From contig JAUJNP010000004.1 of NCBI GenBank assembly GCA_030448105.1, positions 30,959 through 92,040 of the forward strand: a stretch of DNA of 61,082 nucleotides, written 5' to 3'. Position 1 is the stretch's first letter; each line of letters opens with the position of its first letter. This document shows positions 42,159 to 50,940 of the stretch, in pieces. Source of the stretch: Acidimicrobiales bacterium (lineage in GTDB: Bacteria > Actinomycetota > Acidimicrobiia > Acidimicrobiales > Iamiaceae). The notes under the pieces are model-generated. The model was not told the origin of the DNA. It did no database searches and saw only the letters and a program-made list of their open reading frames with translations. The position numbers and the translations under genes are program-made.

Positions 42159-44610
42159 GTGACCGCAGCGGCCATCGCCAGCCCCGCCCTGCAACCGCGG
42201 CGGGGCACCTATGCCGGCCTGTTCCTGGTGACCCTTTCCACTCTGATGTACGAGATCGCGCTGACCCGCATCTTCAGCGTGAGCATGTGGTACCACTTCG
42301 CCTTCGTCGCCATATCGGTGGCGCTGTTCGGAATGACCGTCGGCGCCCTCGCCGTGCACCTGTCGCCGGGCCGCTTCCGGGAGCCCGACGTGCGCCGTCA
42401 CCTGTGGATCTTCTCGGCCCTGTTCGCCGCGGCCGTGGTCGTGTGCTTCCTGATCCAGCTCAACATCCCGTTCACCCCCGCCTCACCGCGGGCGGGCTGC
42501 TCTCGGTGGCGGCCACCTGCGTGGTCATCTCGGTGCCGTTCGTGTTCAGCGGCATCGTCGTGTGCCTGGCCCTGACCCGGTTCCCGGCCCGGGTGAACCG
42601 CCTCTACGCCGTCGACCTGGTGGGCGCCGCCCTCGGGTGCGTGCTGCTGGTGGTCCTGTTCTCCTGGATCGACGGCCCCAGTCTCATCCTTCTCATCGGC
42701 GCCGTGGCCGGGATCGCCGCCCTGGTGTTCGCGGCCGACGACGGCATCCGAGGGGCCTGGCCATCGGTGCGGTGGCGGTCGTGGCGCTCGTCGCCTTCGC
42801 CCTGGTCAACGCCAACCTCCAGGCCGACGGGCGCCCCTCGTGCGCGCCCTCTGGAGCAAGGAGAAGCGCGAGGAGGCCCACGACTTCGAGCGGTGGAACG
42901 CCTTCTCCCGCCTCACCGTCGACGGCGACCCGGCCACCGACCCGCAGCTCGGCATGCTGATCGACAGCACCGCCGGGACGGGGCTGGTCCGCCACGACGG
43001 CGATCTGACCAAGACCAATCACCTCCGGCGCGACATCACCAACCTGGCCCACAACGTGCGCAAGGACGCCGACGTGCTCGTCATCGGCACCGGTGGGGGC
43101 GCGACGTCCTGTCGGCGCTCGAGTTCGAGCAGCGCTCGGTCACGGGGGTGGAGATCAACGGCGACATCCTCGACATCACCAACAACGTCTACGGGGGCTA
43201 CACGGGCCACCTCGACCGGGACCCGAAGGTGAAGTTCGTCAACGACGAGGCCCGCAGCTACCTGGCCCGCACCGACCGGCGCTACGACATCATCCAGATC
43301 TCGCTGATCGACACCTGGGCGGCCACCTCGGCCGGGGCCTTCGCCCTGAGCGAGAACACCCTCTACACGACCGAGGCCTTCGACCTCTTCCTCGACCGGC
43401 TGAAGCCGGGAGGGATGCTCTCGGTGTCACGGTGGTACCGCACGGTGGGCCAGGACATGCCGGTCGAGACCTACCGGACCGCCGGGCTGGCCGCCCGGGT
43501 GCTCACCGACCGGGGGCCGCCAACCCCCGCGACCACATGGTCATCTACCACGGAGCCCCGGGCTTCTACGGCATCCTCGTGTCGACCCTGCTCGTGAGCC
43601 CCCAGCCGCTGTCCGACGCCGACGTGGCCGCCCTGGGCGAACAGGCCGAACGGCTCGACTTCACCCCCGTCCTCACCCGGGACGAGGCCATCGATCCCCG
43701 CTTCGCCCGGATCGCGGCCCCCGGCGGCCCCGACGACGCCCTCGAGGGCTTCGACGAGGACCTCTCGCCCCCGAACGACAACCGGCCGTTCTTCTTCCAG
43801 ATGGCCGACGAGGACACGCTCTTCAGCCGCCGGCTCCTGCAGGACAACGTGGTCACCCGGCCCGTGCTCGTCCTCGCCATACTGGCCGTCACCGTCTTCG
43901 GCCTGGCCGCCCTGTGCATCACGCTACCGCTGTTGGTGGCTCGGCGCCGGGGCCGCCGGGCCCTTCTCCAGCGCGACGTGGTGCCGTTCTACACGTACTT
44001 CGCGGGCATCGGGCTCGGGTTCCTGCTCATAGAAATTGCCCAGCTCCAACGGCTCAGCATCTACCTCGGGCATCCCACCTACGGGTTGTCGGTGTCGCTG
44101 TTCTCCATCCTCTTGTTCAGCGGGATCGGGAGCATGTTGACCGAGCGGTTCGTAGGCGCCGGGCGGCGCCGGTCCCTGGTGGCGCCGTTGATGGCCTTGC
44201 TGGTGGTGGTGGCCTTCTTCGGGTGGCTCACCCCGCGGGTGGTCCACGGCACCGACGGGGCCACCACGCCGACCCGGATCGCCATCGCCGTGGGCCTGAT
44301 GATGCCGCTCGGGCTGGTGATGGGCATGCCCTTCGCCATCGGGATGCGGGCGGCGGCGGCCCGGTCGGGCACACCGACGGCCTTCCTCTGGGGGATCAAC
44401 GGGGCGACGTCGGTGTGTGCATCGGTCCTCGCCGTCGTCCTGGCCCTGTTCTTCGGCATCTCGACCGCCTTCCTGGCCGGTGTGCTCGCGTACGCGCTCG
44501 CTCTGGCTTCGATGGCCCTCATCGCCCGGTCGCCCCGAGCAGCCGTGGGGCCCGTGGAGGAGGACCCCGACCTGGACGTGAACGAGCCCGCGCCGGTCCC
44601 CGTCGGCTGA
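42159..44610 (+). pseudogene. Membrane-embedded spermidine-synthase-like protein, five frame breaks
   Basis: Joining the frames gives about 815 residues: five or six N-terminal helices (YAGLFLVTLSTLMYEIALTR, FRVNRLYAVDLVGAALG-like ARVNRLYAVDLVGAALGCVL), a SAM-type domain (DVLVIGTGGG, then VTGVEINGDI, NDEARSYLARTDRRYDII) and a C-terminal bundle of about seven helices (YFAGIGLGFLLIEIAQLQRL). This is the polyamine-aminopropyltransferase-like membrane family, of unknown substrate; true spermidine synthesis is doubtful because the signature has drifted. Breaks fall near 42475, 42755, 42835, 43102 and 43518, mostly at runs of C or G. All segments remain well conserved, favouring consensus errors. 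GTG 42159 has a good Shine-Dalgarno sequence. Confidence 0.82.
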
Positions 44611-44659
44611 ACGCCCCCGTCATGGTGCCCGGTGGTTGAACGCCAGGTGGCGGGATCGC

Positions 44660-44684
44660 TAACGTCGGGTGAACTAGCCGACGT
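44660..44684 (+). promoter_or_regulatory. -10 box TAACGT overlapping an inverted repeat
   Basis: TAACGT (44660-44665) overlaps acgtcgg (44662-44668), which pairs with ccgacgt (44678-44684) across 9 bases. The pair lies 15 bases before TTG 44699 and could be an operator or an RNA hairpin controlling the following four-gene operon. Confidence 0.4.
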
Positions 44685-44698
44685 GAGAGGTAGCCACA

Positions 44699-44920
44699 TT
44701 GCGCGTTCTGGGATATCTCGATGCCGGCTCCGGCAGCATGCTCGTGTCGGCGGTGGTCGCCGGTGCGGCCGGCGTCGGCGTGGTCGCCCGCATGGGGTGG
44801 CGCCAGACCGTGGGCAAGCTCTCGCCGAAGCAACGGGCCGCCCTGCGCGAGGAAGAGGCGCGCGCGTCGGAGCCGGCCGACCCCGAAGACCCGGTCGAAT
44901 CGCCCGCCCAGACCCCCTGA
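44699..44920 (+). CDS. Small YLDxGSGS membrane protein
   Basis: A 73-residue protein. MRVLGYLDAGSGSMLVSAVV is the YLD(P/A)GSGS motif of a widespread small-protein group, placed ahead of one membrane helix (VSAVVAGAAGVGVVARM, residues ~17-33). A charged cytoplasmic-type tail rich in Glu/Pro follows. The function is unknown; the group is often found beside glycan genes and, from general knowledge, next to methyltransferase and sulfatase-like genes as here. The TTG start is chosen because it places the motif at the N-terminus. The next gene starts 25 bases downstream, so this is the first gene of an operon. Confidence 0.75.
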   Translation: MRVLGYLDAGSGSMLVSAVVAGAAGVGVVARMGWRQTVGKLSPKQRAALREEEARASEPADPEDPVESPAQTP

Positions 44921-44944
44921 CCGGTCGCCGCCGCCGCCGCTGAG

Positions 44945-46351
44945 GTGAGCCCCGCCGCGCCCGAGCCGGCGTCGTTCCGTGACCCCGACGCCGCCGTCTT
45001 CCGCCTCGACGGCCGGGTGCTACGCGGCCTGAACCACCGGGCGGCGGCGGACTGGGACCGGCTGGCCGCCTCCGCCTTCTTCCACCGCCTCGTGGCCGAG
45101 GGGCGCATCGTGGGGACGAGAGCGCTCGACGGGGCCGCGCTGGCTGGCAGCACCAACCCGCGTGGGGCGCCGTGGTCCCGGGTGCTCGAGCACGAGGTCG
45201 TCCCCGTGATGACGTACCCCTTCGAGTGGCCCTTCGCCATGCTCCAGGACGCCGCCATCTGCCACCTGGAGGTCCTGCTGGCGGCGCTCGAGGAGGGCAT
45301 CACCACCAAGGACGGCACGGCCTACAACGTGGCCTTCGTCGGCCGGCGGCCCGTGTTCCTCGACATCGGTTCGTTCACGCCGGCCGCGGGACCGTGGCCC
45401 GGCTACCGCCAGTTCTGCCAGACGTTCCTCTTCCCCCTGCTGGTGCAGGCCCACCTGGGCATCGCCTACCAGGGGCTCCTGCGCGGGCGCCTCGACGGCC
45501 TGGAGCCGACCGAGGTGCGGGCCATGTTCGGCGGGGTGCACCGCTTCGGGCGGGGCGTGTTCCGCCACGTCTACCTGCACAGCGTGGCCGAGCGCCGGGT
45601 CACGGCCAGCTCCGAGGCGGTGAAGGAGGACCTCGGTCAGGCGGGCTTCGGCGCCGAGCTGGCCAAGGCCACCGTCACCAACACGTTGAGGCTCGTGCGC
45701 CGCCTCGGGGTCGGGGCCCGGTCGGCCTCGGCGTGGTCGGACTACCGGACCACCTGCTCCTACACCGACGCTGACGCCTCCGCCAAGGAGGCGTTCGTGT
45801 CCACCGCCCTGGAGGCGGAACCGCCCCGTCTGGTGCTCGACCTCGGGGCCAACGACGGCGCCTACTCGATCCTGGCCGCCCGCACCGCCGAGCAGGTGGT
45901 GGCGGTGGACGGTGACGAGGCGGTGATCGACGCCCTCTACCGCCGGCTGGGCGAGGAGGGGATCGACAACGTGCTGCCCCTCGTCGTCGACCTGACTGAC
46001 CCGTCGCCGGGTCTCGGGTGGGCCAACCGCGAACGGCGGGCCTTCTCCGAGCGGGTTCGACCGGACCTGGTGTTGAGCCTCGCCCTCGTGCACCACCTGG
46101 CCCTCGCCGCCAACGTGCCGCTGCCCCTCGTGGTGGACTGGCTGCGGGCCTTCGACGCCCGCGTCATCGTGGAGTTCGTGGACCGGTCGGACCCGATGGT
46201 GCAACGCCTCCTGGCCAACAAGCCCGCCGGACTGTTCGAGGACTACCAGCCCGAACGGTTCGCCTCCCTCCTCGCCGGCCGGTTCGCCATCCGCGAACAG
46301 CAGCAGCTGCCGGGAGGTACCCGCACGCTGTACCTCGCCGAGCCAGCGTGA
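44945..46351 (+). CDS. Class I SAM-dependent methyltransferase (NoeA-like)
   Basis: A 468-residue protein in two parts. Residues 1-270 are a mainly helical N-terminal domain (FRLDGRVLRGLNHRAAADWD, then the conserved EHEVVPVMTYPFEWPFAML and DGTAYNVAFVGRRPVFLDIG). Residues 280-400 are a Rossmann methyltransferase (LVLDLGANDGAYSILAART, VVAVDGDEAVIDALYRR, LVLSLALVHHLA). This combination is annotated as methyltransferase or nodulation-protein NoeA-like in surface-glycan clusters. The substrate is unknown. GTG 44945 is the first in-frame start after the small gene. It overlaps the sulfatase-like gene by 4 bases (GTGA), so the two proteins are coupled. Confidence 0.85.
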   Translation: MSPAAPEPASFRDPDAAVFRLDGRVLRGLNHRAAADWDRLAASAFFHRLVAEGRIVGTRALDGAALAGSTNPRGAPWSRVLEHEVVPVMTYPFEWPFAMLQDAAICHLEVLLAALEEGITTKDGTAYNVAFVGRRPVFLDIGSFTPAAGPWPGYRQFCQTFLFPLLVQAHLGIAYQGLLRGRLDGLEPTEVRAMFGGVHRFGRGVFRHVYLHSVAERRVTASSEAVKEDLGQAGFGAELAKATVTNTLRLVRRLGVGARSASAWSDYRTTCSYTDADASAKEAFVSTALEAEPPRLVLDLGANDGAYSILAARTAEQVVAVDGDEAVIDALYRRLGEEGIDNVLPLVVDLTDPSPGLGWANRERRAFSERVRPDLVLSLALVHHLALAANVPLPLVVDWLRAFDARVIVEFVDRSDPMVQRLLANKPAGLFEDYQPERFASLLAGRFAIREQQQLPGGTRTLYLAEPA

Positions 46352-48423
46352 GCGAGGCTGGAGAGCCGACCAGCGAGCCCGGTCGCGGGCGGGTCGAGCT
46401 CCGGTACTTCCTCGAGGTGCTGGCCCTCACCGGCTTCGCCGTCGCCCAACCCGTGCTGGGCTCCTTCGGTCGCTCCCCCGAGACCTTCGTGGCCGCCCAC
46501 GCCTCCCCGGCCGGCATCGTCGCCTTCGCCCTGGCCGTGGTCCTGGTCCCGCCCCTCGTGCTCTGGGCGGTGGCGGCGGGGATCGGCCTGGCCGGGCGGC
46601 GGGCCCGCCGGGCGGCCCAGGCCGGACTGGTCGGACTGCTCGTGGCCGTACTGGTGCTGGTGGCCGCTCGGGGCGCCCGGTGGCCGGGCGGGCGGGCCAC
46701 GCTGGTGGCCCTCGCCGTCGGGCTGGGGGTGCTGGCGGCGGTGGCCCACCGGCGGTTCGAGGTGGCCCGCCTGTACCTGCGCTTCGCGTCGGTGGCGCCG
46801 GTGATCTTCCTCGCCATCTTCCTCGCCTTCTCGCCCGCCACCAACCTGGTGGTCCCGCCCCGCTATGAAGCCTCGGGGGCGGCGGCGCCGGCCGGGCGAC
46901 CGTCGGTGGTGATGATCGTGCTCGACGAGCTGCCCACCGCGTCGCTGCTCGGCGACGGCAACGAGATCGACCCCCGCCTGTTCCCGAACCTGGCCCGCCT
47001 GGCGGGGGACTCGACTTTCTACCGGAACCACACCTCCACGGCCGCCTTCACCGACGCCGCGGTGCCCGCCATCCTCACCGGCCGGTACTCCACCCAGCCG
47101 AGGCCCTCGCGCCAGGCGTACGACGAGAACCTCTTCACCCTGCTGGCGCGGTCCCACGAGATGAACGTGCACGAGGCGGTCACGTCGCTCTGCCCGCAGT
47201 CGCTGTGCGACCGGCGCCAGGGCGGCACCGCCTTCGGCGCCCTCGCCCGTCAGGCGCGGGACCTCTGGTCCGACATGGTGCGGGCGCGCTCGGCGGGCAC
47301 GGCGCGGGCGGCCGGCGGTGGCGCCGAGCGCGGCATCGACGCCCTGATAGGGGAGCGATACGAGCTGCTCGACTCCTTCGAGCGGTCCCTGGCCCCCGCC
47401 GGGTCCCGACCCCGCCTCGACTTCGCTCACCTGATCCTCCCCCACGTCCCCTGGGAGCGGCTGCCCGACGGCCAGCGGTACGACCCCAGGGCCCGTGAGG
47501 TCGGGAACTTCGTGGGCTTCTGGACCAGCGCCGGGGCCGTCCGCCTCGCCCGCCAGCGCCACCTCCTCCAACTCAGGTACACAGACCGGGTGCTCGGCCG
47601 GATCCTCAAGCGCCTCCGTGGGTTGGGTCGCTACGACGACGACTACGTGGTGGTGATGGCCGACCACGGCATCGCCTTCCAGCGGGGCCAGTCGTGGAGG
47701 GACGTGTCACGAGCCAACCAGCACGAGCTGCTGTGGGCGCCCCTCTTCGTGAAGGCGCCGAGGCAGGCCACGGGACGGGTCTCCGACCGAGCGGTGCAGA
47801 GCATCGACGTGGTCCCGACCCTAGGAGACGCCCTCGACGTCGACGTCCCCTGGAAGGTCGACGGCCACTCGCTGCTCCGGCCGCCGCCGGACGACCCGGG
47901 CGCCCGCCGGTACCTGCCCGCGAGCGAGGATGCCCTCCAGGCCCGGGAGGGGGAGGTGCTGGCGCGGATCGACGGAGACGCCGGATACCAGCGGGTGCTG
48001 GAGATGGGCCCGCTGAGCGCCTTCACGCCGGACGACCGCTTCGCCCTCTACCGCTTGACGCCCCGCTCCGAGCTGGCGGGCACGCCGGTGGCCGATCTCC
48101 CCCGGGGGTCGCCGATCGACTGGACGGCCGCCCTCGAGGACCCTGCCCGGTTCGACGACGTGCGCCCGAATGCCAGTGTGGTGCCCGTCTACATCACCGG
48201 GGAGGTGGAGCGCCGGGGCGAGGCCGGGCTGCTGGACGTCGCCGTGGCCGTGAACGGCGTGATCGGCGGGTGGGGAGGCCTGGTGCCGGGGGAGAAGGTC
48301 GGTCGCTTCGGGGTGATGGTGCCGCCCGCCCTGTTGAGGGCGGGGCGCAACTCGGTGGAGGTCTTCGCCCTCGACGGCCCGCCCGGAGCGGCCACCCTCC
48401 GGCCGGTGGCCTTGCGCCAGTGA
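46348..48423 (+). CDS. Membrane sulfatase/LtaS-fold hydrolase or transferase
   Basis: A 691-residue protein. Five N-terminal helices (residues ~20-170) anchor an extracytoplasmic alkaline-phosphatase-superfamily domain from ~185 (VVMIVLDELPTASLL with the first metal Asp, AAVPAILTGR, HLILPHVPWERLPDG, VVVMADHGIAF with the Asp-His metal pair). By eye the position of the formylglycine Cys of true sulfatases is a Thr (FTDAAVPAILTGR), as in phosphoglycerol or phosphoethanolamine transferases, so ester sulfate hydrolysis is unlikely without that residue. It is predicted to move or remove phosphate-type groups on a surface glycan. GTG 46348 overlaps the methyltransferase stop. Confidence 0.85.
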   Translation: MSEAGEPTSEPGRGRVELRYFLEVLALTGFAVAQPVLGSFGRSPETFVAAHASPAGIVAFALAVVLVPPLVLWAVAAGIGLAGRRARRAAQAGLVGLLVAVLVLVAARGARWPGGRATLVALAVGLGVLAAVAHRRFEVARLYLRFASVAPVIFLAIFLAFSPATNLVVPPRYEASGAAAPAGRPSVVMIVLDELPTASLLGDGNEIDPRLFPNLARLAGDSTFYRNHTSTAAFTDAAVPAILTGRYSTQPRPSRQAYDENLFTLLARSHEMNVHEAVTSLCPQSLCDRRQGGTAFGALARQARDLWSDMVRARSAGTARAAGGGAERGIDALIGERYELLDSFERSLAPAGSRPRLDFAHLILPHVPWERLPDGQRYDPRAREVGNFVGFWTSAGAVRLARQRHLLQLRYTDRVLGRILKRLRGLGRYDDDYVVVMADHGIAFQRGQSWRDVSRANQHELLWAPLFVKAPRQATGRVSDRAVQSIDVVPTLGDALDVDVPWKVDGHSLLRPPPDDPGARRYLPASEDALQAREGEVLARIDGDAGYQRVLEMGPLSAFTPDDRFALYRLTPRSELAGTPVADLPRGSPIDWTAALEDPARFDDVRPNASVVPVYITGEVERRGEAGLLDVAVAVNGVIGGWGGLVPGEKVGRFGVMVPPALLRAGRNSVEVFALDGPPGAATLRPVALRQ

Positions 48424-50075
48424 CGGCGCGGTGGCGGACCGCCGGCGCGGTGGGGGTGTTGCTGGCGGCGGTGGCGCTGCCACTCCCCGGGCTCATGCGC
48501 TACCAGGGCCCGCCCATGGAGGAGGGCTTCATGCTCGTGTTCGGCGAGCGGTTCCTCGCGGGCGACGTGCCCAACCGGGACTTCCTCCACCTCTACGGCC
48601 CCGGCAGCGTGTGGGTGCTGGCGGGGGTGTTCCGCCTCTTCGGCGCCTCGCTGGCCGCCGAGCGGATGGTGGGCCTGGCCCAGCAGGCGGGCATCGTGGG
48701 CGCCCTGTTCAGCCTGGCCCTCCCCTGGGGCCGGCGGGCGGCGACGGTGGTCGGGCTCCTGGCCCTGGTCCTCATCCTCCCGCCCATCGGGCTCACCGCC
48801 CTCGCCTGGAACGGGGCGGTGGCCCTCGGCCTGGCGGCGCTGGCGGTGGGCCTCGCCGCCCGCCGCCACGCCGACCAGACCGACGGTGACGGCGCCCGGG
48901 TGGGGCGCCTCCTCCTCCTTGCCGGGATCCTCGGCGGGCTGGCCCTCCTCTACCGGCCCGACCTGGTCGTGGCGGTGGCGCTGGCCGGCGCCGCCCTCGC
49001 CTGGGGACTCGACCGCGCCCGCATCGGGCGCCTGCTGGCCGGGCTTGCTCTGGGCACCGCCCCCTACGTCGTGCACCTGGCCATGGCCGGGCCCGGGCCG
49101 GCCATCGAGGGCATGTTCTTCGATCCCGTGTTCCGGCTCCGGGGCGGTCGCTCGCTCCCGGTGCCGCCGTCGTGGAACCACCTCGACGGGTTCCTCCAGC
49201 GGGCCGGGGTGCTGCGGGTCGTGCGCTGGCCGCTGCCCGCCCCCTCGACGTCCCAGCAGATCTTCCTGTGGTTCTTCCTGCTCATCGCGGCCGCCGTGGC
49301 CGTGGCTGCGGCGGGCGTCTGGGCCATGCGCCGGCATCCGACGGAGCACCGGTCACGGGTGCTGCTGGTGGTCGGCCTGTTCGCCGTGGGCCTGCTTCCG
49401 CAGGCCGTGCAGCGGCCCGACACCACCCACTTCGCGTGGGTGAGCTGCGTGGGACTGGCCTTCGTGCCCATCGCCATCCTGGAGGTGGCGCGCCGCCCGT
49501 TGGCCAAGCTGCCACCCGGTTGGCGGGGCCTGGTGGCCGGCGGCGCGGTGGCGGTGCTGCTCGGCGCGGCGCTGCCTTTCTTCACCTACCGGCCCTACGC
49601 CGACCTCACCCAGCAGACCTTCGGCCGCAACGCCTTCGGCTTCCCCATCCGACGCGATGGGCGGGTCTTCTACTACGGCAGCCCGGATGCGGCCGCGGCC
49701 GCCCAGCGCCTAGTGGCCGACCTCGACGGCCGCCTCCGGCCCGGCCAACGACTCCTCGTAGGCCCGGTCGACCTGCGCAAGACGCCCTACAGCGACGCCT
49801 TCTTCTACTTCCTGTTCCCGGAACTGACGCCGGCGACGCGCTACATCGAGATGGACCCCGGTATGGCCAACGCCCCTGGCTCGGGCCTGGCGGGAGAGGT
49901 GGCCGCCGCCGACTGGCTGATCCTGTCGGACACCTGGAGCGATTGGGACGAACCGAACGACTCCCGGGTGTTCGGCCCCGACGCGCCCAACCGCGTGGTG
50001 GCCCGCGACTTCTGCCGGGTGGGCGCCTACGACGACTTCTTCTACCTGTACCGCCGCTGCTCGGCACCCAGCTAG
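48420..50075 (+). CDS. Polytopic GT-C-like membrane protein, paralogue family B
   Basis: A 551-residue paralogue of 40337-42073. Shared stretches include MEEGFMLVFGERFLAGDVPN, NRDFLHLYGPGSVWVLAGVF, LALLYRPDLVVAVALAGA, FRLRGGRSLPVPPSWNHL, YSDAFFYFLFPELTPATRYI and EMDPGMANAPGSGLAGEVAA. It has about 11 helices and a C-terminal outer domain of about 170 residues. GTG 48420 is fixed by the GTGA overlap with the sulfatase-like gene. This copy sits in the YLDxGSGS operon whereas its sister stands alone, suggesting one shared reaction used for two different glycan steps. Catalytic residues are unproven. Confidence 0.85.
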   Translation: MTARWRTAGAVGVLLAAVALPLPGLMRYQGPPMEEGFMLVFGERFLAGDVPNRDFLHLYGPGSVWVLAGVFRLFGASLAAERMVGLAQQAGIVGALFSLALPWGRRAATVVGLLALVLILPPIGLTALAWNGAVALGLAALAVGLAARRHADQTDGDGARVGRLLLLAGILGGLALLYRPDLVVAVALAGAALAWGLDRARIGRLLAGLALGTAPYVVHLAMAGPGPAIEGMFFDPVFRLRGGRSLPVPPSWNHLDGFLQRAGVLRVVRWPLPAPSTSQQIFLWFFLLIAAAVAVAAAGVWAMRRHPTEHRSRVLLVVGLFAVGLLPQAVQRPDTTHFAWVSCVGLAFVPIAILEVARRPLAKLPPGWRGLVAGGAVAVLLGAALPFFTYRPYADLTQQTFGRNAFGFPIRRDGRVFYYGSPDAAAAAQRLVADLDGRLRPGQRLLVGPVDLRKTPYSDAFFYFLFPELTPATRYIEMDPGMANAPGSGLAGEVAAADWLILSDTWSDWDEPNDSRVFGPDAPNRVVARDFCRVGAYDDFFYLYRRCSAPS

Positions 50076-50155
50076 AGCGGATGCCGCGACCGCGTAGCCA
50101 CGTCCGCCGACCCCACCCGCCGCCCCAGGTGACGGCGCCGTCGGCGCCGGCCGTT

Positions 50156-50161
50156 TACATT
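50156..50161 (+). promoter_or_regulatory. -10 hexamer TACATT, leaderless promoter candidate
   Basis: TACATT, 6 bases before ATG 50168. It sits in a 92-base gap that breaks the otherwise overlapping operon and lies in a locally AT-richer spot. Confidence 0.6.
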
Positions 50162-50167
50162 CATGCG

Positions 50168-50908
50168 ATGCGCACCCTGGTGGTCGTGCCCACCTATCAG
50201 GAGGCCGACAACATCGAGGCCCTCCTGCGGCGGGTGCGTGAGGCGTTGCCCAGCGCCGACGTCCTCGTGGTGGACGACAACAGCCCGGACGGCACCGCTG
50301 ATCGGGCCGAGGCCCTCGGCGCCGACCTCGGCCAGGTGAAGGTGCTGCGGCGCCCGGTCAAGGACGGGTTGGGCAACGCCTACCGGGCCGGGCTCGGGAC
50401 CGGTCTCGACGAGGGCTACGACGCGCTGGTGCAGATCGACGCCGACTTCTCCCACGACCCCGCCGTGCTGCCCGAGCTGCTGGCCCGCCTCGAGGACGGG
50501 GCCGACGTCGCCATCGGCTCGCGCTACGTGGCCGGCGGGTCCATCCCCAACTGGCCCGCGTACCGCCGGGCCCTCTCGCGGTACGGCAACCGCTACGCGG
50601 TGGCCCTCCTCGGTCTCGACGTGCGCGACGCCACCGCCGGGTTCCGCGCCTACCGGGCCGACCTCCTGCGAGCCATCGAGGTGACCGGCACCCGGGCCAA
50701 CGGCTACGGGTTCCTCCTCGAGCTGTCCCATCGCGGCGTGCTGTGCGGCGCGCGGGCGGCCGAGGTGCCGATCACCTTCACCGACCGGGTGCGGGGCACC
50801 TCGAAGATGTCGGTGCGCACCATGGTCGAGTCGATGGCCCTCGTCACCTGGTGGGGGCTCCGGGCCCGCGCCCGGCGCCTCGGGCGCGGCCGGCGCAGCG
50901 ACCGCTGA
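50168..50908 (+). CDS. ppm1: Polyprenol-phosphate mannose synthase (Ppm1/DPM1-like GT2)
   Basis: A 246-residue GT-A enzyme predicted to transfer mannose from GDP-mannose to polyprenyl phosphate on the cytoplasmic face. Motifs are VVVPTYQEADNIEALLRRVR at the N-terminus, VVDDNSPDGTAD, the metal-binding QIDADFSHDP, GSRYVAGGSIPNW and TAGFRAYRADLL, with FLLELSHRG and the C-terminal DRVRGTSKMSVRTMVES typical of the group. Unlike the fused Lnt-Ppm1 of some mycobacteria it is a stand-alone catalytic domain without membrane helices. Polyprenyl-phosphate-mannose would feed the GT39-like enzymes nearby. ATG 50168 is supported by TACATT. The next gene begins at or just after its stop. Confidence 0.93.
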   Translation: MRTLVVVPTYQEADNIEALLRRVREALPSADVLVVDDNSPDGTADRAEALGADLGQVKVLRRPVKDGLGNAYRAGLGTGLDEGYDALVQIDADFSHDPAVLPELLARLEDGADVAIGSRYVAGGSIPNWPAYRRALSRYGNRYAVALLGLDVRDATAGFRAYRADLLRAIEVTGTRANGYGFLLELSHRGVLCGARAAEVPITFTDRVRGTSKMSVRTMVESMALVTWWGLRARARRLGRGRRSDR

Positions 50909-50940
50909 GACGCCTCCTCCCCACCGGGCCCGGCCGGGCG

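Noticed and set aside
46243..47667. 474-codon minus-strand frame opposite the sulfatase-like gene
   Set aside because: Antisense low-complexity translation; the plus strand encodes the metal-binding motifs of a real enzyme.
46348..48423. Calling the membrane enzyme a true sulfatase
   Set aside because: The formylglycine Cys/Ser position is occupied by Thr, so the fold is shared but sulfate-ester hydrolysis is not supported.
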